DNA from: Prostheceraeus crozeri
Taxonomy: Eukaryota > Platyhelminthes > Polycladida > Euryleptidae
DNA length: 64,000 nucleotides
Reading direction: 5' to 3'
NCBI GenBank assembly: GCA_907163375.1
Contig: CAJQUW010007745.1
Coordinates: 62,001 to 126,000, forward strand
The notes beneath the pieces were generated by a model, which saw nothing but the letters and a program-made list of their open reading frames with translations, had not been told where the DNA came from and did no database searches. Positions within the stretch are counted from its first letter, which is position 1. Each line of letters opens with the position of its first letter. Shown here in pieces: positions 43,853-55,800 of the stretch. A program made the position numbers and the translations under genes.

Positions 43853-46800
43853 AGTGCACATCATTCTGTGGAAGTCTCATTGTCGGCCTCGTTCCCTGCA
43901 GAAACTCGTGCTGGCTGCCGGACTATGAGGTGTACATCATTCTGTGAAAGTCTCACTGTCGGCCTCGTTCCCTGCACAAACTCGTGCTGGCTGCCGGACT
44001 ATGAGGTGTACATCATTCTGTGAAAGTCTCATTTTCGGCCTTGTTCCCTGCAGAAACTCGTGCTGGCTGCCGGACTATGAGGTGTACATCATTCTGTGAA
44101 AGTCTCACCGTCGGCCTCGTTCCCTGCACAAACTCGTGCTGGCTGCCGGACTATGAGGTGTACATCATTCTGTGAAAGTCTCATTGTCGGCCTCGTTCCC
44201 TGCAGAAACTCGTGCTGGCTGCCGGACTATGAGGTGTACATCATTCTGTGAAAGTCTCACTGTCGGCCTCGTTCCCTGCACAAACTCGTGCTGGCTGCCG
44301 GACTATGAGGTGTACATCATTCTGTGAAAGTCTCATTTTCGGCCTTGTTCCCTGCAGAAACTCGTGCTGGCTGCCGGACTATGAGGTGTACATCATTCTG
44401 TGGAGTCTCACTGTCGGCCTCGTTCCCTGCACAAACTCGTGCTGGCTGCCGGACTATGAGGTGTACATCATTCTGTGAAAGTCTCATTGTCGGCCTCGTT
44501 CCCTGCAGAAACTCGTGCTGGCTGCCGGACTATGAGGTGTGCATCATTCTGTGAAAGTCTCATTTTCGGCCTCGTTTCCTGCAGAAACTCGTGCTGGCTG
44601 CCGGACTATGAGGTGTACATCATTCTGTGAAAGTCTCATTGTCGGCCTCGTTCCCTGCAGAAACTCGTGCTGGCTGCCGGACTATGAGGTGTACATCATT
44701 CTGTGAAAGTCTCACTGTCGGCCTTGTTCCCTGCACAAACTCATGCTGGCTGCCGGACTATGAGGTGTACATCATTCTGTGAAAGTCTCATTTTCGGCCT
44801 TGTTCCCTGCAGAAACTCGTGCTGGCTGCCGGACTATGAGGTGTACATCATCCTGTGAAAGTCTCACTGTCGGCCTCGTTCCCTGCACAAACTCGTGCTG
44901 GCTGCCGCACTATGATGTGTGCATCATTCTGTGAAAGTCTCATTTTCGGCCTTGTTCCCTGCAGAAACTCGTGCTGGCTGCCGGACTATGAGGTGTACAT
45001 CATTCTGTGAAAGTCTCATTGTCGGCCTCGTTCCCTGCAGAAACTCGTGCTGGCTGCCGGACTATGAGGTGTGCATCATTCTGTGAAAGTCTCATTGTCG
45101 GCCTCGTTCCCTGCAGAAACTCGTGCTGGCTGCCGGACTATGAGGTGTACATCATTCTGTGAAAGTCTCATTGTCGGCCTCGTTCCCTGCAGAAACTCGT
45201 GCTGGCTGCCGGACTATGAGGTGTGCATCATTCTGTGAAAGTCTCATTGTCGGCCTCGTTCCCTGCAGAAACTCGTGCTGGCTGCCGGACTATGAGGTGT
45301 ACATCATTCTGTGAAAGTCTCATTGTCGGCCTCGTTCCCTGCAGAAACTCGTGCTGGCTGCCGGACTATGAGGTGTACATCATTCTGTGAAAGTCTCACT
45401 GTCGGCCTCGTTCCCTGCACAAACTCATACTGGCTGCCGGACTATGAGGTGTACATCATTCTGTGAAAGTCTCATTCTCGGCCTTGTTCCCTGCAGAAAC
45501 TCGTGCTGGCTGCCGCACTATGATGTGTGCATCATTCTGTGAAAGTCTCATTGTCGGCCTCCTTCCCTGCAGAAACTCGCTCTGGCTGCCGGACTGTGAG
45601 GTGTGCATCATTCTGTGAAAGTCTCATTGTCGGCCTTGTTCCCTGCACAAACTCGTGCTGGCTGCCGGACTATGAGGTGTACATCATTCTGTGAAAGTCT
45701 CATTTTCGGCCTTGTTCCCTGCAGAAACTCGTGCTGGCTGCCGGACTATGAGGTGTACATCATTCTGTGAAAGTCTCATTGTCGGCCTCGTTCCCTGCAG
45801 AAACTCGTGCTGGCTGCCGGACTATGATGTGTACATCATTCTGTGAAAGTCTCATTGTCGGCCTCGTTACCTGCAGAAACTCGTGCTGGCTGCCGGACTA
45901 TGAGGTGTACATCTTTCTGTGAAAGTCTCATTGTCGGCCTCCTTCCCTGCAGAAACCCGTGCTGGCTGCCGGACTATGAGGTGTACATCATTCTGTGAAA
46001 GTCTCATTGTCGGCCTCGTTCCCTGCAGAAACTCGTGCTGGTTGCCGGACTGTGAGGTGTGCATCATTCTGTGAGAGTCTCATTGTCGGCCTCGTTCCCT
46101 GCAGAAACTCGTGCTGGCTGCCGGACTATGAGGTGTACATCATTCTGTGAAAGTCTCACTGTCGGCCTCGTTCCCTGCACAAACTCATGCTGGCTGCCGG
46201 ACTATGAGGTGTACATCATTCTGTGAAAGTCTCATTGTCGGCCTCGTTCCCTGCAGAAACTCGTGCTGGCTGCCGGACTATGAGGTGTACATCATTCTGT
46301 GAAAGTCTCATTTTCGGCCTTGTTCCCTGCAGAAACTCGTGCTGGCTGCCGCACTATGATGTGTGCATCATTCTGTGAAAGTCTCATTGTCGGCCTCGTT
46401 CCCTGCAGAAACTCGCTCTGGCTGCCGGACTGTGAGGTGTGCATCATTCTGTAAAAGTCTCATTGTCGGCCTTGTTCCCTGCAGAAACTCGTGCTGGCTG
46501 CCGGACTATGAGGTGTACATCATTCTGTGAAAGTCTCACTGTCGGCCTCGTTCCCTGCAGAAACTCGTGATGGCTGCCGGACTATGAGGTGTACATCATT
46601 CTGTGAAAGTCTCATTGTCGGCCTCGTTCCCTGCAGAAACTCGTGCTGGCTGCCGGACTATGAGGTGTACATCATTCTGTGAAAGTCTCATTGTCGGCCT
46701 CGTTCCCTGCAGAAACTCGCTCTGGCTGCCGGACTATGAGGTGTACATCATTCTGTGAAAGTCTCACTGTCGGCCTCGTTCCCTGCACAAACTCGTGCTG

Positions 46801-49800
46801 GCTGCCGGACTATGAGGTGTATATCATTCTGTGAAAGTCTCATTGTCGGCCTCGTTCCCTGCAGAAACTCGTGCTGGCTGCCGCACTATGATGTGTGCAT
46901 CATTCTGTGAAAGTCTCATTGTCGGCCTCCTTCCCTGCAGAAACTCGCTCTGGCTGCCGGACTGTGAGGTGTGCATCATTCTGTGAAAGTCTCATTGTCG
47001 GCCTCCTTCCCTGCAGAAACTCGCTCTGGCTGCCGGACTATGAGGTGTACATCATTCTGTGAAAGTCTCACTGTCGGCCTCGTTCCCTGCAGAAACTCGT
47101 GCTGGCTGCCGGACTATGAGGTGTACATCATTCTGTGAAAGTCTCATTTTCGGCCTTGTTCCCTGCACAAACTCATGCTGGCTGCCGGACTATGAGGTGT
47201 ACATCATTCTGTGAAAGTCTCATTGTCGGCCTCGTTCCCTGCAGAAACTCGTGCTGGCTGCCGGACTATGATGTGTACATCATTCTGTGAAAGTCTCATT
47301 GTCGGCCACGTTCCCTGCAGAAACTCGTGCTGGCTGCCGGACTATGAGGTGTACATCATTCTGTGAAAGTCTCATTGTCGGCCTCCTTCCCTGCAGAAAC
47401 CCGTGCTGGCTGCCGGACTATGAGGTGTACATCATTCTGTGAAAGTCTCATTGTCGGCCTCGTTCCCTGCAGAAACTCGTGCTGGTTGCCGGACTGTGAG
47501 GTGTGCATCATTCTGTGAAAGTCTCATTGTCGGCCTCGTTCCCTGCAGAAACTCGTGCTGGCTGCCGGACTATGAGGTGTACATCATTCTGTGAAAGTCT
47601 CACTGTCGGCCTCGTTCCCTGCACAAACTCGTGCTGGCTGCCGGACTATGAGGTGTACATCATTCTGTGAAAGTCTCACTGTCGGCCTCGTTCCCTGCAC
47701 AAACTCATGCTGGCTGCCGGACTATGAGGTGTACATCATTCTTTGAAAGTCTCATTTTCGGCCTTGTTCCCTGCAGAAACTCGTGCTGGCTGCCGGACTA
47801 TGAGGTGTACATCATTCTGTGAAAGTCTCATTGTCGGCCTCGTTCCCTGCAGAAACTCGTGCTGGCTGCCGGACTATGAGGTGTACATCATTCTGTGAAA
47901 GTCTCATTGTCGGCCTCGTTCCCTGCAGAAACTCGTGCTGGCTGCCGGACTATGAGGTGTACATCATTCTGTGAAAGTCTCACTGTCGGCCTCGTTCCCT
48001 GCACAAACTCATGCTGGCTGCCGGACTATGAGGTGTACATCATTCTGTGAAAGTCTCACTGTCGGCCTTGTTCCCTGCAGAAACTCGTGCTGGCTGCCGG
48101 ACTATGAGGTGTACATCATTCTGTGAAAGTCTCATTGTCGGCCTCGTTCCCTGCAGAAACTCGTGCTGGCTGCCGGACTATGAGGTGTACATCATTCTGT
48201 GAATGTCTCATTGTCGGCCTCGTTCCCTGCAGAAACTCGTGCTGGCTGCCGGACTATGAGGTGTACATCATTCTGTGAAAGTCTCACTGTCGGCCTCGTT
48301 CCCTGCACAAACTCGTGCTGGCTGCCGGACTATGAGGTGTACATCATTCTGTGAAAGTCTCATTTTCGGCCTTGTTCCCTGCAGAAACTCGTGCTGGCTG
48401 CCGCACTATGATGTGTGCATCATTCTGTGAAAGTCTCATTGTCGGCCTCGTTCCCTGCAGAAACTCGCCCTGGCTGCCGGACTGTGAGGTGTGCATCATT
48501 CTGTAAAAGTCTCATTGTCGGCCTTGTTCCCTGCAGAAACTCGTGCTGGCTGCCGGACTATGAGGTGTACATCATTCTGTGAAAGTCTCACTGTCGGCCT
48601 CGTTCCCTGCAGAAACTCGTGCTGGCTGCCGGACTATGAGGTGTACATCATTCTGTGAAAGTCTCATTGTCGGCCTCGTTCCCTGCAGAAACTCGTGCTG
48701 GCTGCCGGACTATGAGGTGTACATCATTCTGTGAAAGTCTCATTGTCGGCCTCGTTCCCTGCAGAAACTCGCTCTGGCTGCCGGACTATGAGGTGTACAT
48801 CATTCTGTGAAAGTCTCATTGTCGGCCTCGTTCCCTGCAGAAACTCGTGCTGGCTGCCGCACTATGATGTGTGCATCATTCTGTGAAAGTCTCATTGTCG
48901 GCCTCGTTCCCTGCAGAAACTCGCTCTGGCTGCCGGACTGTGAGGTGTGCATCATTCTGTGAAAGTCTCATTGTCGGCCTTGTTCCCTGAAGAAACTCGT
49001 GCTGGCTGCCGGACTATGAGATGTACATCATTCTGTGAAAGTCCCACTGTCGGCCTCGTTCCCTGCACAAACTCGTGCTGGCTGCCGGACTATGAGGTGT
49101 ACATCATTCTCTGAAAGTCTCATTGTCGGCCTCGTTCCCTGCAGAAACTCGTGCTGGCTGCCGGACTATGTGGTGTACATCATTCTGTGAAAGTCTCATT
49201 GTCGGCCTCGTTCCCTGCAGAAACTCGTGCTGGCTGCCGGACTATGAGGTGTGCATCATTCTGTGAAAGTCTCATTGTCGGCCTCGTTCCCTGCAGAAAC
49301 TCGTGCTGGCTGCCGGACTATGAGGTGTACATCATTCTGTGAAAGTCTCATTGTCGGCCTCGTTCCCTGCAGAAACTCGTGCTGGCTGCCGGACTATGAG
49401 GTGTACATCATTCTGTGAAAGTCTCACTGTCGGCCTCGTTCCCTGCACAAACTCATGCTGGCTGCCGGACTATGAGGTGTACATCATTCTGTGAAAGTCT
49501 CATTTTCGGCCTTGTTCCCTGCAGAAACTCGTGCTGGCTGCAGCACTATGATGTGTGCATCATTCTGTGAAAGTCTCATTGTCGGCCTCGTTCCCTGCAG
49601 AAACTCGCTCTGGCTGCCGGACTGTGAGGTGTGCATCATTCTGTGAAAGTCTCATTGTCGGCCTTGTTCTCTGCAGAAACTCGTGCTGGCTGCCGGACTA
49701 TGAGGTGTACATCATTCTGTGAAAGTCTCACTGTCGGCCTCGTTCCCTGCACAAACTCGTGCTGGCTGCCGGACTATGAGGTGTACATCATTCTGTGAAA

Positions 49801-52800
49801 GTCTCATTTTCGGCCTTGTTCACTGCAGAAACTCGTGCTGGCTGCCGGACTATGAGGTGTACATCATTCTGTGAAAGTCTCACTGTCGGCCTCGTTCCCT
49901 GCAGAAACTCGTGCTGGCTGCCGGACTATGATGTGTACATCATTCTCTGAAAGTCTCATTGTCGGCCTCGTTCCCTGCAGAAACTCGTGCTGGCTGCCGG
50001 ACTGTGAGGTGTACATCATTCTGTGAAAGTCTCATTGTCGGCTTCCTTCCATGCAGAAACTCGTGCTGGCTGCCGGACTATGAGGTGTACATCATTCTGT
50101 GAAAGTCTCATTGTCGGCCTCGTTCCCTGCAGAAACTCGTGCTGGTTGCCGGACTGTGAGGTGTGCATCATTCTGTGAGAGTCTCATTGTCGGCCTCGTT
50201 CCCTGCAGAAACTCGTGCTGGCTGCCGGGCTATGAGGTGTACATCATTCTGTGAAAGTCTCACTGTCGGCCTCGTTCCCTGCACAAACTCATGCTGGCTG
50301 CCGGACTATGAGGTGTACATCATTCTGTGAAAGTCTCATTTTCGGCCTTGTTCCCTGCAGAAACTCGTGCTGGCTGCCGGACTATGAGGTGTACATCATT
50401 CTGTGAAAGTCTCACTGTCGGCCTCGTTCCCTGCACAAACTCATGCTGGCTGCCGGACTATGATTTGTACATCATTCTGTGAAAGTCTCATTTTCGGCCT
50501 TGTTCCCTGCAGAAACTCGTGCTGGCTGCCGCACTATGATGTGTGCATCATTCTGTGAAAGTCTCATTGTCGGCCTCCTTCCCTGCAGAAACTCGCTCTG
50601 GCTGCCGGACTGTGAGGTGTGCATCATTCTGTGAAAGTCTCATTGTCGGCCTTGTTCCCTGCAGAAACTCGTGCTGGCTGCCAGACTATGAGGTGTACAT
50701 CATTCTGTGAAAGTCTCACTGTCGGCCTCGTTCCCTGCACAAACTCGTGCTGGCTGCCGGACTATGAGGTGTACATCATTCTGTGAAAGTCTCATTTTCG
50801 GCCTTGTTCCCTGCAGAAACTCGTGCTGGCTGCCGGACTATGAGGTGTACATCATTATGTGAAAGTCTCATTGTCGGCCTCGTTCCCTGCAGAAACTCGT
50901 GCTGGCTGCCGGACTATGATGTGTACATCATTCTGTGAAAGTCTCATTGTCGGCCTCGTTCCCTGCAGAAACTCGTGCTGGCTGCCGGACTATGAGGTGC
51001 ACATCATTCTGTGAAAGTCTCATTTTCGGCCTCCTTCCCTGCAGAAACTCGTGCTGGCTGCCAGACTATGAGGTGCACGTCATTCTGTGAAAGTCTCATT
51101 GTGGGCCTCGTTCTCTGCAGAAACTCGTGCTGGCTGCTGCCAGACCATGAGGTATGCATCATTCTGTGAAAGTCTCATTGTCGGCCTCGTTCCCTGCACA
51201 AACTCGTGCTGGCTGCCGGACTATGAGGTGTACATCATTCTGTGAAAGTCTCATTGTCGGCCTCGTTCCCTGCAGAAACTCATGCTGGCTGCCGGACTAT
51301 GAGGTGTACATCATTCTGTGAAAGTCTCATTTTCGGCCTTGTTCCCTGCAGAAACTCGTGCTGGCTGCCGGACTATGAGGTGTACATCATTCTGTGAAAG
51401 TCTCATTGTCGGCCTCGTTCCCTGCAGAAACTCGTGCTGGCTGCCGGACTATGAGGTGTACGTCATTCTGTGAAAGTCTCATTGTCGGCCTCGTTCCCTG
51501 CAGAAACTCGTGCTGGCTGCCGGACTATGAGGTGTACATCATTCTGTGAAAGTCTCACTGTCGGCCTCGTTCCCTGCAGAAACTCGTGCTGGCTGCCGGA
51601 CTATGAGGTGTACATCATTCTGTGAAAGTCTCATTTTTGGCCTTGTTCCCTGCAGAAACTCGTGCTGGCTGCCGGACTATGAGGTGTACATCATTCTGTG
51701 AAAGTCTCATTGTCGGCCTCGTTCCATGCAGAAACTCGTGCTGGCTGCCGGACTATGAGGTGTACATCATTCTGTGAAAGTCTCATTGTCGGCCTCGTTC
51801 CCTGCAGAAACTCGTGCTGGCTGCCGGACTATGAGGTGTACATCATTCTGTGAAAGTCTCATTGTCGGCCTCGTTCCCTGCACAAACTCGTGCTGGCTGC
51901 CGGACTATGAGGTGTACATCATTCTGTGAAAGTCTCAGTGTCGGCCTCGTTCCCTGCAGAAACTCGTGCTGGCTGCCGGACTATGAGGTGTACATCATTC
52001 TGTGAAAGTCTCATTGTCGGCCTCGTTCCCTGCAGAAACTCGTGCTGGCTGCCGGACTATGAGGTGTACATCATTCTGTGAAAGTCTCACTGTCGGCCTC
52101 GTTCCCTGCAGAAACTCGTGCTGGCTGCCGGACTATGAGGTGTACATCATTCTGTGAAAGTCTCACTTTCGGCCTCGTTCCCTGCAGAAACTCGTGCTGG
52201 CTGCCGGACTATGAGGTGTACATCATTCTGTGAAAGTCTCATTGTCGGCCTCGTTCCATGCAGAAACTCGTGCTGGCTGCCGGACTATGAGGTGTACATC
52301 ATTCTGTGAATGTCTCATTGTCGGCCTCGTTCCCTGCAGAAACTCGTGCTGGCTGCCGGACTATGAGGTGTACATCATTCTGTGAAAGTCTCACTGTCGG
52401 CCTCGTTCCCTGCACAAACTCGTGCTGGCTGCCGGACTATGAGGTGTACATCATTCTGTGAAAGTCTCATTTTCGGCCTCTCTCCCTGCAGAAACTCGTG
52501 CTGGCTGCCGCACTATGAGGTGTACATCATTCTGTGAAAGTCTCATTGTCGGCCTCGTTCCCTGCAGAAACTCGCACTGGCTCCCGGACTGTGAGGTGTG
52601 GCATCATTCTGTAAAGTCTCATAGTCGGCCTCGTTCCCTGCAGAAACTCGTGCTGGCTGCCGGACTATGAGGTGTACATCATTCTGTGAAAGTCTCACTG
52701 TCGGCCTCGTTCCCTGCAGAAACTCGTGCTGGCTGCCGGACTATGAGGTGTACATCATTCTGTGAAAGTCTCATTTTCGGCCTCGTTCCCTGCAGAAACT

Positions 52801-55800
52801 CGTGCTGGCTGCCGGACTATGAGGTGTACATCATTCTGTGAAAGTCTCATTGTCGGCCTCGTTCCCTGCAGAAACTCGCTCTGGCTGCCGGACTATGAGG
52901 TGTACATCATTCTGTAAAAGTCTCATTTGCGGCCTCCTTCCCTGCAGAAACTCGTGCTGGCTGCCGCACTATGATGTGTACATCATTCTGTGAAAGTTTC
53001 ATTGTCGGTCTCGTTCCCTGCAGAAACTCGTGCTGGCTGCCGGACTATGAGGTGTACATCATTCTGTGAAAGTCTCACTCTCGGCAATGTTCCCTGCAGA
53101 AACTCGTGCTGGCTGCCGGACTATGAGGTGTACATCATTCTGTGAAAGTCTCATTGTCGGCCTCGTTCCCTGCACAAACTCGTGCTGGCTGCCGGACTAT
53201 GAGGTGTACATCATTCTCTGAAAGTCTCATTTTCGGCCTTGTTCCCTGCAGAAACTCGTGCTGGCTGCTGGACTATGAGGTGTACATCATTCTGTGAAAG
53301 TCTCACTGTCGGCCTCGTTCCCTGCACAAACTCATGCTGGCTGCCGGACTATGAGGTGTACATCATTCTGTGAAAGTCTCATTTTCGGCCTTGTTCCCTG
53401 CTGAAACTCGTGCTGGCTGCCGCACTATGATGTGTGCATCATTCTGTGAAAGTCTCATTGTCGGCCTCGTTCCCTGCAGAAACTCGTGCTGGCTGCCGGA
53501 CTATGAGGTGTACATCATTCTGTGAAAGTCTCACTGTCGGCCTCGTTCCCTGCACAAACTCATGCTGGCTGCCGGACTATGAGGTGTACATCATTCTGTG
53601 AAAGTCTCATTTTTGGCCTTGTTCCCTGCAGAAACTCGTGCTGGCTGCCGGACTATGAGGTGTACATCATTCTGTGAAAGTCTCATTGTCGGCCTCGTTC
53701 CATGCAGAAACTCGTGCTGGCTGCCGGACTATGAGGTGTACATCATTCTGTGAATGTCTCATTGTCGGCCTCGTTCCCTGCAGAAACTCGTGCTGGCTGC
53801 CGGACTATGAGGTGTACATCATTCTGTGAATGACTCACTGTCGGCCTCGCTCCCTGCTCACACTCGTGCTGGCTGCCGGACTATGAGGTGTACATCATTC
53901 TGTGAAAGTCTCATTTTCGGCCTCGTTCCCTGCAGAAACTCGTGCTGGCTGCCGGACTATGAGGTGTGCATCATTCTGTGAAAGTCTCATTGTCGGCCTC
54001 GTTCCCTGCAGAAACTCGTGCTGGCTGCCGGACTGTGAGGTGTACATCATTCTGTGAAAGTCTCATTGTCGGCCTTGTTCCCTGCAGAAACTCGTGTTGG
54101 CTGCCGGACTGTGAAGTGTACATCATTCTGTGAAAGTCTCATTGTCGGCCTCGTTCTCTGCAGAAACTCGTGCTGGCTGCCGGACTGTGAGGTGTACATC
54201 ATTCTGTGAAAGTCTCATTGTCGGCCTCGTTCCCTGCAGAAACTCGTGCTGGCTGCCGGACTATGAGGTGTATATCATTCTGTGAAAGTCTCATTGTCGG
54301 CCTCGTTCCCTGCAGAAACTCGTGCTGGCTGCCGGACTATGAGGTGTACATCATTCTGTGAAAGTCTCATTGTCGGCCTCGTTCCCTGCAGAAACTCGTG
54401 CTGGCTGCCGCACTATGATGTGTGCATCATTCTGTGAAAGTCTCATTGTCGGCCTCGTTCCCTGCAGAAACTCGCTCTGGCTGCCGGACTATGAGGTGTG
54501 CATCATTCTGTGAAAGTCTCATTGTCGGCCTTGTTCCCTGCAGAAACTCGTGCTGGCTGCCGGACTATGAGATGTACATCATTCTGTGAAAGTCTCACTG
54601 TCGGCCTCGTTCCCTGCACAAACTCGTGCTGGCTGCCGGACTATGAGGTGTACATCATTCTCTGAAAGTCTCATTTTCGGCCTTGTTCCCTGCAGAAACT
54701 CGTGCTGGCTGCCGGACTATGAGGTGTACATCATTCTGTGAAAGTCTCATTGTCGGCCTCGTTCCCTGCACAAACTCGTGCTGGCTGCCGACTATGAGGT
54801 GTGCATCATTCTGTGAAAGTCTCATTGTCGGCCTCGTTCCCTGCAGAAACTCGTGCTGGCTGCCGGACTATGAGGTGTACATCATTCTGTGAAAGTCTCA
54901 TTGTCGGCCTCGTTCCCTGCAGAAACTCGTGCTGGCTGCCGGACTATGAGGTGTACATCATTCTGTGAAAGTCTCACTGTCGGCCTCGTTCCCTGCACAA
55001 ACTCATGCTGGCTGCCGGACTATGAGGTGTACATCATTCTGTGAAAGTCTCATTGTCGGCCTCCTTCCCTGCAGAAACCCGTGCTGGCTGCCGCACTATG
55101 ATGTGTGCATCATTCTGTGAAAGTCTCATTGTCGGCCTCGTTCCCTGCAGAAACTCGCTCTGGCTGCCGGACTGTGAGGTGTGCATCATTCTGTGAAAGT
55201 CTCATTGTCGGCCTTGTTCTCTGCAGAAACTCGTGCTGGCTGCCGGACTATGAGGTGTACATCATTCTGTGAAAGTCTCACTGTCGGCCTCGTTCCCTGC
55301 ACAAACTCGTGCTGGCTGCCGGACTATGAGGTGTACATCATTCTGTGAAAGTCTCATTGTCGGCCTCGTTACCTGCAGAAACTCGTGCTGGCTGCCGGAC
55401 TATGAGGTGTACATCATTCTGTGAAAGTCTCATTGTCGGCCTCGTTCCCTGCAGAAACTCGTGCTGGCTGCCGGACTATGATGTGTACATCATTCTCTGA
55501 AAGTCTCATTGTCGGCCTCGTTCCCTGCAGAAACTCGTGCTGGCTGCCGGACTATGAGGTGTACATCATTCTGTGAAAGTCTCATTGTCGGCCTCCTTCC
55601 ATGCAGAAACTCGTGCTGGCTGCCGGACTATGAGGTGTACATCATTCTGTGAAAGTCTCATTGTCGGCCTCGTTCCCTGCAGAAACTCGTGCTGGCTGCC
55701 GGACTGTGAGGTGTGCATCATTCTGTGAGAGTCTCATTGTCGGCCTCGTTCCCTGCAGAAACTCGTGCTGGCTGCCGGATTATGAGGTGTACATCATTCT